Part shown: positions 1 to 10,400 of the stretch, piece by piece
Position numbering within the stretch: position 1 is the stretch's first letter
Layout: every line of letters starts with the position of its first letter
Source of the DNA: Cherax quadricarinatus
Lineage: Eukaryota; Arthropoda; Malacostraca; Decapoda; Parastacidae
Assembly: GCF_038502225.1 (NCBI RefSeq)
Contig: NC_091355.1
Coordinates: 8,964,044 to 9,028,043, forward strand
Direction: 5' to 3'
Length of the DNA: 64,000 nt
Notes under the pieces: generated by a model
Told to the model about the DNA's origin: nothing
Databases searched by the model: none
What the model saw: the letters and a program-made list of their open reading frames with translations, nothing else
Program-made: the position numbers and the translations under genes

Positions 1-37
1 AGCACAATACCATGTATCTTCAGGTAATACCTAAATT

Positions 38-191
38 ATTACTACTACTACATTCATGTGGGAACGCTAAACCCTTTGGGGCCATACAGCGTCTGGGTGA
101 ATAGAAAACAAACACATTTGATCCAGGGATGCGGAGGAGAGCAGCAATTCCTTGAATCAAGAGCCCCTTACAAGCATCAAGGCACCTCCTA
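38..191 (-). mobile_element. mini-I short element, reverse copy
   Basis: Antisense copy of the ~150-bp element described at 37386-37543. It shows the reversed 3' tail (an ACT/ATT-rich run, then GCTAAACCC and CATACAGCG) and the reversed head (GAATCAAGAGCCCC, then CATCAAGG). It is diverged, with no clear target duplication. Confidence 0.65.
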
Positions 192-589
192 TGAAGACTG
201 GTAATTCCTGTAAAGAATAAATACTATTATAATATATCCGAAATGTATACAACACCAGAAAAGTAAACGTATTTAACGTGTAATACCCAAAAGGATACAT
301 AAAAATTTTGTACAAATATATATTCACCAATATATAAACCCTCATAATAAGAAATATGGTATAAAAATTTATTAAATACATTTTAGTATTAAATTTGTAT
401 GTAAAATTTAATTAAAAATATAAAACTATTCGTTTTGTTTATACTTTTCTGAAATATAATAACAATTGTTATTTTTACTAAAAAATAAAATTCAAGAAAA
501 TAAAGCTGAAATAATTTATAATTCATTTTCCTTTTATAACTGAAGTTTTTAGTGCAGTTCACACTTTAGCGCAGTGACGCAGGGAGCTT
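192..589. other. AT-rich sequence, nothing recognised
   Basis: Very AT-rich unique-looking sequence with many poly-A/T runs. No coding frame, RNA gene or known repeat was recognised. Confidence 0.5.
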
Positions 590-692
590 TAGATTTAGTC
601 AGTCAAATCAGTTAGTCCAGTTAAGTCAGTCAGTCCATTCAATCTAGTCTAGTCAGTACAGTTAGTCAGTCCTACAGTCAGTCAGTTTATTT
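590..692. repeat. degenerate AGTCAGT-type simple repeat
   Basis: The heptamer/tetramer AGTCAGT recurs irregularly for about 100 bp with substitutions such as AGTTAGTCC and AATCTAGTC. It looks like a decayed microsatellite. Confidence 0.6.
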
Positions 693-705
693 AGGTACAG
701 GTACA

Positions 706-1006
706 CAATAATAATAATAATATCTTTATTTACTACAAGTACATGTACAAGGTATACAGTCCTAGCTGACAACAATGACATGCTACTAGCATATAGAAAG
801 TCCCTTGTTATGCTCCGCATGTCGGGCAAATTAGGTCAGTGTCCCAGGATGCTACCCACACCAGTCGACTGACACCCAGGTACCCATTTTACTGATGGGG
901 AACATAGACAACAGGTGGAAAGAAACACGCCTAATGTTTCTGCCCTGGCTGGGAATCGAACCCAGGCCCTCGCCGTGTGAAGCGAGAGCGTTAGCCACCA
1001 GAGCCC
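706..1006 (-). mobile_element. tRNA-derived SINE, copy A
   Basis: On the - strand it begins with a tRNA-like head containing an A-box-like TGGTGGCTAACGC and a good B box GGTTCGATTCC. A central segment follows with AAACATTAGGCGTGTTTC, CACCTGTTG, GGTACCTGGGTG and GTCGACTGG. It ends in AATAAAGATATTATTATTATT. Head and centre match the copies at 44945 and 56886, but the 3' third is different. It is therefore a pol III-type retroposon rather than a tRNA gene. Confidence 0.8.
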
Positions 1007-1019
1007 AATATAATTAAAA

Positions 1020-1092
1020 TACATAAGTAACACGTGTAAATTACCTAGGATAACCCAAAAATAAAGTCAGTGACTTACTTCTATTGGGTTTG
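1020..1092 (-). mobile_element. fragment of L2-like LINE 3' UTR
   Basis: Contains CACGTGTAAATTACCTAGG, ATAACCCAAAA and GTCAGTGACTTA in order, the same words as in the reversed 3' UTRs at 15510-15632 and 41421-41560. A short solo tail. Confidence 0.55.
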
Positions 1093-1122
1093 AACTATTA
1101 TTATTATTATTATTATCACACT

Positions 1123-4100
1123 TAGACCGGGCCGCGGGGGCGTTGACCCCCGAAACCCTCTCCAAGTAAACACTGGGGGCACTCTGCCTTCACCCCCATC
1201 AGAAACCCTACCCACACCTCTACCCCCATTGGCCCCCTCCAGGGCTCCCGCTCCCCCAACCCCAATATTCTCCCAGGACCACAGTGATAGATAAGAAGCT
1301 GAAGGTTTGGTACATGAACGTGGATGGAATAACGAATAAATATGAGGAGTGGCACGAAAGAATCAATGAGAAGTCCCCAGACATCATAGCAGTCACAGAA
1401 ACGAAACTCACTGAGACAATAACAGACGCAATCTTCCCACTGGGATATCAGATCCTGAGGAAAGATAGAAGGAACAGGGGGGGAGGGGTTGCACTGCTCA
1501 TAAAAAATACCGATGGGGTTTTGAGGAAATAGAAGGCATGGATGAGATTGGAGAAAGGGATTACATAGTAGGTACAATTCAGTCTGGGCAACATAAGGTA
1601 GTCATTGCAGTGATGTATAACCCACCACAGAACTACAGGTCAAGAGAAGAATACAAAGAGAACAACAGAGCGATGGTGGACACACTGGCTGAGATGGCAA
1701 GAAGAGCTCACTCCAGCAGAGAAAAGTTACCGGTTTTGGGCAATTTCAACCACAGGGAGATCGATTGGGAAAACCTGGAGCCTCATGGGGGTCCCAAAAC
1801 ATGGAGAGCCAAAATGATGGATGTGGTACTGAAATACCTAATGCATCAACATGTCAGGGTCACCACCAGAGAGAGAGAGAGAGAAGAGGATGAACCAGCA
1901 AGACTGGACCTTGTGTTCACCCTAAGCAGTTCAGACATTGAGGACATCACGTATGAGATGCCCCTTGGAGCTAGTGATCACGTGGCTCTGAGTTTTGATT
2001 ACATAGTAGAGTTACAAGTGGAGAGGGTAACAGGAGTCGAATGGGAAAAGCCAGACTATAAAAGGGGGGACTCCACAGGTATGAGGAACTTCCTGCAGGA
2101 AGTTCAGTGGGACAGAGAACTGGTAGGAAAGTCAGTAAACGAAATGATGGAATATGTAACAACAAAATGAAAGGAGGCAGAGTAAAAATTCGTTCCCAAG
2201 GGTAACAGAAATAATGGGAAGACCAAAGCGAGTCCTTGGTTTACCCGAAGGTGTAGGGAGGCAAAAACTAAGTGCACTAGAGAATGGAAAAGGAACAGAA
2301 GGCAAAGGACCCAGGAAAATAAGGACATTAGTAGAAGAGCCAGAAACGAGTATGCACAGATAAGGAGGGAGGCCCAGCGACAGTTCAAAAACGACATAGC
2401 ATAGAAAGTGAAGTCTGACCCGAAACTGCTGTATAGCCACATTAGGAGGAAGACAACAGTCAAAGACCAGGTGATCAGGCTGAGGAAAGGTGGGGAATTC
2501 ACAAGAAACGATCAAGAGGTATGTGAGGAGCTCAACACGAGATTTAAAGAAGTATTTACAGTGGAGACAAGAAGGACTCTGGGAAGACAGGACAGAGGGG
2601 GACACCAACAAGGAATACACCAACAAGTGTTGGATGACATACACACAACTGAGGAGGAGCTGAAGAAGCTGCTAGGTGACCTTGATACCTCAAAGGCACT
2701 GGGACTGGACATCTCCCCATGGGTCCTTAGAGAGGGAGCAGAAATGCTGTGTGTGCCACTAGCCACAATTTTCAATACATCCCTTGAAACTGGGCAACTA
2801 CCTGAGGTATGGAAGACGGCAAATGTAGTTCCCATTTTTAAAAAATGAGACAGAAAAGAGGCACTAAATTATAGAACAGTGTCACTGACGTGTATAGTAT
2901 GCAAAGTCATGGAGAAGATTATTAAGAGGAGAGTAGTGGAGTGCCTGGAATGGAACAAGATTATAAACGACAACCAGCACAGATTCATGGAAGGCAAATC
3001 TTGTGCCACAAACCTTCTGGAGTTTTATGATAAAGTATCAGAAGTAAGACAAGAGAGAGGGGTGGGTTGATTGCATTTTCTTGGATTGCAAGAAGGCCTT
3101 CGACACAGTTCCTCACAAGAGATTAGTCCAGAAGCTAGATCAGGCGCATATAACGGGAAGGGCACTGCAATGGATCAAAGAATACCTGACAGGGAGGCAA
3201 CAACGAGTCATGGTACGTGATGAGGTATCACGGTGGGCGCCTGTGACGAGTGGGGTCCAACAGGGGTCGGTCCTAGGACCAGTGCTATTTTTAGTATATG
3301 TGAATGACATGATGGAAGGGATAGATTCATCTGTTCGCAGATGATGTGAAGTTAATGAGGAGAATTTAGTCAGATGAGGATCAGGCAGGACTTCGAAGAG
3401 ACCTGGACAGGCTGGACACCTGGTCCAGCAAATGGCTTCTCGAATTTAACCCCGCCAAATGCAAAGTTATGAAGATTGGGGAAGGGTAAAGAAGACCGCA
3501 GACAGAGTATAGGCTAGGTGGCCAAAGACTGCAAACCTCGCTCAAGGAGAAAGATCTTAGGGTGAGTATAACACCAAGCACGTCTCCGGAAGCCCACATC
3601 AACCAGATAACTGCAGCAGCATATGGGCGCCTGGCAAACCTGCGAATAGGGTTCCGGTACCTAAGTAAGGAATCTTTCAAGACACTGTACACCATGTACG
3701 TCAGGCCCATACTGGAGTATGCAGCACCAGTTTGGAACCCACACCTGGTCAAGCACGTCAAGAAATTAGAGAAAGTGCGAAGGTTTGTGACAAGGTTAGT
3801 TCCAGAGCTAAGGGGAATGTCGTACGAAGAAAGGTTAAGGGAAATCGCCCTGACGACGCTGGAGGACAGGATGGTTAGGGGAGACATGATAACATACAAA
3901 ATACTGCGTGTAATAAATAAGGTGGACTGAGACAGGATGTTCCAGAGAGAGGACACAGAAACAAAGGGTCACACTTGGAAGCTGAAGACTCAGATGAGTC
4001 AGAGGGATGTTAGGAAGTATTTCTTCAGTCAGAGAGCAGTCAGGAGTGGAAACAGTCTGGCGAGTGATGTAGTGGAGGCAGGAACCATACATAGCTTTAA

Positions 4101-4232
4101 GACGAGGTATGATAAAGATCATGGAGCAGGGAGAGGACCTATTAGTGTTCAGTGAAGAGGCGGGGCCAGGAGCTGAGTCTCGACCCTTGCAACCACAATT
4201 AGGCGAGTACAATTAGGAGAGCACTGAAGGGA
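1123..4232 (+). mobile_element. CR1-like LINE, decayed
   Basis: A non-LTR retrotransposon remnant. It starts next to a GC-rich module that resembles the 3' end of the LINE at 42142-44455. Coding blocks for endonuclease and reverse transcriptase follow in order in shifting frames. The 3' end has a repeated GGCGAGTACAATT-type word at about 4198-4225. The same tail stands alone at 62330-62400, so it is a family end. The clade (CR1 or Jockey group) was judged by eye from RT motifs. Confidence 0.8.
1284..4155 (+). pseudogene. CR1-like LINE endonuclease-RT polyprotein, frameshifted
   Basis: Endonuclease sequence begins at 1284 (WYMNVDGITNKYEEW, then DIIAVTETKL). It continues in another frame at 1538-2170, ending in the ASDHVALSF block that carries the catalytic SDH motif. 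RT blocks follow at 2408-2848, 2879-3070 and 3081-3344. The last contains a motif A region (FLDCKKAFDTVPHKRL, read across a frame change) and motif B (SGVQQGSVLGPVLF). The FADD catalytic box is readable near 3333 but out of frame. The thumb and C-terminal region run through 3562-4155. At least six frame breaks and stops make it non-functional. A (GA)n stretch at about 1871-1890 lies inside the endonuclease. Confidence 0.8.
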
Positions 4233-4304
4233 GAAAGCCCTAAATCCGCAGGGGTTCACACAGCGCCTGAGGGAGTGTAGTTGACAACCCTGTTCAATCC
4301 TAGA

Positions 4305-4389
<85 letters not shown>

Positions 4390-4447
4390 AATCCAATGCC
4401 CTGAATCAAGAGCCCTCCACCAGCCTTAGTGCGCCCTCTTAAAGGGA
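4222..4447 (-). mobile_element. mini-I reverse copy split by a (TA)n run
   Basis: The reversed 3' tail (CCGCAGGGGTTCACACAGCGCC) lies on the left and the reversed head (CCCTGAATCAAGAGCCC, then CACCAGCC) on the right. A (TA)n microsatellite at 4307-4385 separates them. Confidence 0.55.
4307..4385. repeat. (TA)n microsatellite
   Basis: About 39 uninterrupted TA dinucleotides. Frames across it give only Tyr-Ile repeats and are not genes. Confidence 0.98.
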
Positions 4448-4652
4448 ATTATTACTATTAGTATTATTATCATAATTAAGCGCAGAACCCACAAGGATCA
4501 TAAAACATATTTAATGTAGGGCGAGTTGTGCAGTTAACCCTTGATTCCGGTATAGGGTACTTGATCCAAGGAACTGGAGCGGCTCTCCCTTCTCTTGGAT
4601 CGAGCTGCAAGACCCCTACAGATTTAGAGCTTACGAAGATGAAGAAACAAGT

Positions 4653-5130
4653 CAAAGCCAGTCATATTAAAATGTCTGGAGAACAAAGCCAGTCATATTA
4701 AAAAGGCTGGAGAACAAAGCCAGTCATATTAAAATGTCTGGAGAACAAAGCCAGTCATATTAAAATGTCTGGAGAACAAAGCCAGTCATATTAAAATGGC
4801 TGGAGAACAAAGCCAGTCATATTAAAATGGCTGGAGAACAAAGCCAGTCATATTAAAATGTCTGGAGAACAAAGCCAGTCATATTAAAATGTCTGGAGAA
4901 CAAAGCCAGTCATATTAAAATGGCTGGAGAACAAAGCCAGTCATATTAAAATGGCTGGAGAACAAAGCCAGTCAGGTTAAAATGTCTGGAGAATAAAGCC
5001 AGTCAGGTTAAAATGTCTGGAGAACAAAGCCAGTCAGGTTAAAATGTCTGGAGAACAAAGCCAGTCAAATTAAAATGGCTGGAGAACAAAGCCAGTCAAA
5101 TTAAAATGGCTGGAGAACAAAGCCAGCTGA
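4653..5130. repeat. 31-bp minisatellite
   Basis: About 15 direct repeats of a ~31-bp unit built as AAAGCCAGTCA + TATTAAAATG + TCTGGAGAAC. Variants replace TCTGG by GCTGG and TCATATT by TCAGGTT or TCAAATT, and these cluster in neighbouring units, which suggests local duplication. The array is not CRISPR-like because there are no unique spacers. Confidence 0.95.
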
Positions 5131-5269
5131 GCTGGAGTAACTGGGGTATAAAGCCAGACATGTGACTAGCGAAGGAAGTGGCTTACAGTCACGGAATTCT
5201 TTCTCTTCTTTAAAGCCAGTCATTTTAACGTGACTTGGCGAACAAGGTCAATCAGACTGAAGTGACTGG

Positions 5270-6060
5270 TGAACAATGCCAGTCAGACTGAAGTGACTGA
5301 CCAAAGTCAGTTTGAAACGATTGAACAAACCAATTAAGCTTGAAATGACTGAACAAAGCCAGTCAACTAGAAACGACTGAGCAAAGCCAGTCAGTTTGAA
5401 ACGACTGAACAAAGCCAGTCAGTTTGAAACGACTGAATAAAGCCAGTCAACTAGAAACAACTGAACAAAGCCAGTCAGTTTGAAACGACTGAACAAAGCA
5501 GGTCAACTAGAAACGACTGAACAAAGCAGGTCAACTAGAAACGACTGAACAAAGCAGGTCAACTAGAAACGACTGAACAAAGCAGGTCAACTAGAAACGA
5601 CTGAACAAAGCAGGTCAACTAGAAACGACTGAACAAAGCAGGTCAACTAGAAACGACTGAACAAAGCAGGTCAACTAGAAACGACTGAGCAAAGCCAGTC
5701 AGTTTGAAACGACTGAACAAAGCCAGTCAACTTGACACGACTGAACAAAGCTAGTCAACTTGACACGACTGAACAAAGCCAGTCAACTTGACACGACTGA
5801 ACAAAACCAGTCAACTTGACACGACTGAATAAAACCAGTCAACTAGAAACGACTGAACAAAGCCAGTCAACTTGACACGACTGAACAAAGCCAGTCAACT
5901 TGACACGACTGAACAAAGCCAGTCAACTTGACACGACTGAATAAAGCCAGTCAACTAGAAACGACTGAACAAAGCCAGTCAACTTGACATGACTGAACAA
6001 AGCCAGTCAACTTGACATGACTGAACAAAGCCAGTCAACTTGAAACGACTGAACAAAGTC
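5270..6060. repeat. 28-bp minisatellite
   Basis: About 26 direct repeats of a ~28-bp unit (GACTGAACAAAGCCAGTCAA plus CTTGACAC or CTAGAAAC). It shares the core AAAGCCAGTCA with the adjacent 31-bp array, so both probably derive from one ancestral repeat. A homogeneous sub-block with AAAGCAGGTCAACTAG lies at about 5495-5690. Confidence 0.95.
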
Positions 6061-6640
6061 GTGACTGACGAAGAAAGTCTTACTAACATGACTCGGAAAC
6101 ACACGCAGTCATGCTAACTTGACTGAGGAAGAAAACCAGTGTGGGACTGTGATGAGAGGAGGAGAGACTGGGTTAAGAGTGAGAGGAGAGGAGCGCCGGG
6201 GACAAGCCAGCAGCGTCCCTCCTGGGGTAATCAAGCCACGCCGCTCCAACGTCTTTCATTTCAAATACAGAATTAAAATTTTTAAACCACGGTTCTTTTA
6301 TTAGTGAAGATCCATTGTTATTCTTATGTTTTATATCTCGGAATTTTATAAAATTTGATTTGCATTAGTGAAATTAAACCTTTATGCGGAAATATATTTG
6401 AAATGTTATACATACGTTTATTCGCAGTTTTTTATATAAACAAGTTGTTTTATTTAATTTAAATTTTAACGAGAATACGCGAAATGTACTCAAATTACAG
6501 CACAATTTTATTTTTTATTGTGACTTTATGTACTACATGTATATATGTAATGCATATACGTTCAGGTTGGCTTGGTGTACGATGATCCTCAACAGCATAC
6601 GTGAAAATCCCATTTATTACACTTGTTAGCGATATTATGT
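6061..6640. other. no feature recognised
   Basis: Unique-looking AT-rich sequence between the minisatellite and a LINE tail. A 61-codon frame at 6119-6304 has no recognisable domain and begins inside the decaying edge of the repeat array. I do not call it a gene. Confidence 0.5.
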
Positions 6641-6790
6641 AAGTTTACTCAGGTACAGGTACACGTAAACACAGTTACATAAATTATCATACACAGCAGC
6701 GTGTGTGTAGATTACATTGGTTAACCCAAAAAAGTCAAAGTGACTTATTTTCATCAGGGTCCTTGTAATTTCTATTGGGGTCCTTGATTA
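6640..6790 (-). mobile_element. L2-like LINE 3' UTR fragment
   Basis: Reversed tail with GTAAGTTTACTCAGG at the element 3' end, then ACAGTTACATAAATTATCAT, AACCCAAAAAAGTCAAAGTG and GGTCCTTGTAAT. It matches in order the 3' UTR of the LINE at 60415-62018. Confidence 0.75.
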
Positions 6791-7066
6791 TTAGTCCGTT
6801 AAAGCTGTGAAATATGTACATTTTAATACTTTGAAAGACTTTTGTTGTATTGTTGTATATATATATTTTTTTAATTTTCATTCTTTTGTTGTGGAAATAA
6901 TCTGCTTAACGAAGCGTTATTTTCATAGGTTTCTCTATGTTCTAGCGAATGGTTGCTATATATTATGTAATTTATCGAATATATGATGATCATGGGATTA
7001 TCTAATGTAAGTAGACGCATACCGGCAGTGCTTATGGATTTCTGATATAAAAAATATATGGTGCAG

Positions 7067-7155
7067 TTTATCTAAGGGTTTTTCTAAGGGTTTATCTAGG
7101 GGTTTATCTAAGGGTTTATCTGGGGGTTTATCTAAGGGTTTACGTAGGGATTTAT
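7067..7155. repeat. 12-bp tandem repeat
   Basis: Six to seven copies of GGTTTATCTAAG with small changes (TCTAGG, TCTGGG, ACGTAG), lying about 0.2 kb upstream of the likely promoter of the nucleoplasmin-like gene. Confidence 0.8.
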
Positions 7156-7246
7156 TTAGTGTAAGTAGACGAATACCAGGAGTAGTTATGGGATGCTAGT
7201 GTAGTGATAATGTTATAGTAGACGAGGTGTATGGAAGGTACAACAA

Positions 7247-7252
7247 TATATA
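7247..7252 (+). promoter_or_regulatory. possible TATA element of the nucleoplasmin-like gene
   Basis: TATATA sits 121 bp upstream of the first in-frame ATG. Between them is a more GC-rich leader with a CACGTG E-box-like word at about 7321. No transcript evidence is available and such words occur by chance in AT-rich DNA. Confidence 0.25.
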
Positions 7253-7367
7253 GCTTGAGGTACAATAGGTAGCGGGGTGGGGTGAGCGTCACGTTGTTGA
7301 CAGTCGTCACCGAGTAGCCGCACGTGTGCTCCCGCCGCTCTCATCACACCAAGATCTTGCTTCCACC

Positions 7368-7401
7368 ATGCGAGGAGGAATGGAGAAGTCATTTGTGTGG
7401 G
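7368..7401 (+). CDS. Nlp: Nlp coding exon 1
   Basis: Encodes MRGGMEKSFVWG, with the last glycine codon split. The donor is GTGAGA directly after the third G of TGGG, giving a phase-1 intron. Too short to be found as an open frame; identified because it supplies the missing FxWGVTL start of the nucleoplasmin core. Confidence 0.85.
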
Positions 7402-10400
7402 GTGAGATAGTAGCATTCGTTGAACACTTGAGGTGTGAAGGTAGTTGGGAGGTGCTATGAGGTGGGGTTGGGGTTACAGAGGCGAGGTAAAGTGCGCCGG
7501 CCTGATGCTCCTCATCGGCTTCAAGACGCCCGTTACTCCCTCAAAATCGAATGGCAAAATTTTGGCTGCAAATATTGATGGTGCTGTGCATGTTTGACCC
7601 TGTGTAACTTATAGGGGCTCCATATTTATATGTTTTGAGGTCCCGCGTTAGTGAGGAAGTCCGTGTTGACTATTATATACATAAATTTGACCAAATAGAA
7701 AATTTGAATCTTGAATCAGGTAGTTCTTTCTAACGCTGAATGCTTATCTTAGCAGCTTCCAAATTTATGAACCTTTATACGAGGTGTGTAAGAAGCATGG
7801 TTGAGAGCTTAAACATAAACCTAAAAATGTAATCACTGCATTAGGATCCTCAATGGAAATGTCACATTATTTGAGTATTGGGTTATCTTAGGTTAAATCG
7901 ACATATTGTTCATTTAATGTTTTTATAATAGCTTATTGTATGCAAAGCCTAAATAAAAGTTTATCAGTACTTAGTGGGTCTACTGGTTTGTCCTAGGCAC
8001 CTAACCTTTCTGACTTGTGTTTATCTAACATCTTTAATCTACCCAAAAAACTAAATAGTGTGATGTTACTGACGGAGCTCGATACGATGTAGGACGTTGG
8101 TGGCCCCATAAACCCCAGGCAGAGTTTTCCCATGTATATACATTTAATAAAAAACTGCTAGCACTTGTAAATACTGTATATTAATTTTGTGGTGGTAGAC
8201 ACCATCCAAACTTGGCCCTAGGCCAGCCTTCAGTTGTTTACCTGGTTGTAGGAAAATAGGATACCTTTTAAAGGTACTGTTGGAAGCCCATCAAAAAAAC
8301 TATTGAAATAAGACATTTATGAAGGGGTTCAGTGCAATAGGTTAGCTGTACCTGAGATCTGCCATTGGTAAGACACTTACGAGGGTTATTTGAATTGATA
8401 TCTGCACACAGCTGATAAAGTAACTGTTGAATGAAAATGATGTTTCCTCTTTTGGCTCATCCCATCTTGGTGGGAGGCTGCCAGAATGATTTAAAAAGTG
8501 GCTAAGAACTAGCGTAGAATGAATTTTTCAAAATTTTCTCTAGGGGGTCTTGACGAAGTTGAATATCATAATTATGCTATACATTGTACAGGAGGGCCCA
8601 GCTTTACAGTTGTTTGCTAATACAGCAGTTTTTAATTACACCCAATCTTCATTTATTCAGGCTTCCCACAGTAAATGTATTCACCACTCGCTATAAGCTA
8701 AGTATGAAATATTATAAGGCATGTAATGTGTGTACTGTATATATGAATTTTTTAGGCCTTGCTCTATTGCTCACTTAATATATGTTAGCGTAAATGCGTT
8801 ATCAGGCTATGTTTCATTTTACAGCGATTTTTGCTTTACAGAAGTAGCCCAGAGCCTAACTTACTGTATAAGCAGGGCCCTCCTGTATAGAAAGTCACTT
8901 TTGAATACTCAGGAGTGTTCCAAAACCTAAATTTTACCCTTGACTACCTCTAGTGTCAGCCCATGATTTAGAAGGTTTGTTTCAGTGATGTTATAACTTG
9001 TTGTTCAGGTTTTCTCTACATTCTAACAATACATTGCAGTTGCAATTATACGTTTTTTAATTAGAGTATGAAGAATGATCCCAATAAAATGTTATGCCAT
9101 TTCTAATTATTATTTTGTATAGAAGGCAGAAAAGTTTTTGGCTTTGCTATATCAATATCATGTAATATTTATGAGATTTTAAAACTTTGTAAATTTCAGT
9201 ATTTACCGTACTTCTATAAGGCATCCAATTTACACATTACTGGTGTTACTCAGGTGTCACACTTGATGCTGCTCACAAGGAACAAAAATGGGAGGGCACA
9301 GCCACCGAAAATACTGTGGACTGCACAGTTACAACTCATACATTATCTGTAAGACAGGTAAAGTATTCCTTCCCCCATCCTTTTTTAAATCCTGTCACAT
9401 AATTTGTATGAAGTATAATATTATTTGCCAAGTATTGTTGGTTAAATATTGACAGATGGATGACATTTAGCTTGAAATGTACATTGTTAATTTGCTTGGT
9501 GTTGCACACAATTAAGTCTACTTCATTTTACAGGTTGTATTGAGTGCTGCTGCCAAGGAGGGAGAAGTTAATGTAGTAGAGCTGGAAGTGTTGGGTTACA
9601 ACGATAAGAAACAAAAGATTCCTATTTGTGTTGCAAAAGCAGGGGGCTCCTATGTCACAAATGTAGATGCAAGTATCAGTTCTTCTTAGTAGATGTTAGT
9701 TTTATAAATAGGGCAAACATTTATATTAGGCTGTTCTAAAAGTATAAAATAATTTCCATACATTACTGGCACAGTGTACCGTTTTCTTTAGCGGGGAGTG
9801 CCTTGATGTTTGCGAAGGGCTCGTGAGCTAAAGAATTGGGCCTGCCCTTTACTTCCTTGGATCAGACCTCATTACCTCCCATTTTCTAGACACTGACCCC
9901 AGAGTGATAGGCAGTGATAGATTGAATATCAGATTGGAGAGAGAAAGTTGGGGGTTAATATGTCAGCAGATGGGTCTATGAAAGATGAGGTGACCCATGA
10001 AATAGATGAAGGAAAAGGTTGGTGGTGTTTACCTGGAGAAGGTTTCGGGCGTCTATGTCCCCGAGGCTCAGTCTGAGACCAGGCTGTTCACATCTGAGAG
10101 GGAGGGGGGAATTGTAGAGGCAAAAGGGAAAATGTGCCAGTGTATAGTGGCACCAACACTTTTGTGTGGGTGTAAGTTGTAGATTTTGAACTTTGCAGTA
10201 AGGATGAGGCTAGAGGCAGAGATCTTAGGTATGAGAGCAGTGTGTTGTGTGAATATCAAGAGTATTCAGAGTGAGTAAATTAAAAGGTGATGTGGAGTCA
10301 CCAAGGGTTTAGCCAGAGGGTTAAGGAGGAGTTGTTGAGGTGGTTTGCACATGGAGATGGATAGGTTGGACTTAGTGTATAAATCTTAGGTGGAAGGTAG

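Noticed and set aside
4653..6060. Regularly spaced direct repeats that resemble a CRISPR array
   Set aside because: Units are contiguous with no unique spacers, and the context is clearly eukaryotic with introns and LINEs.
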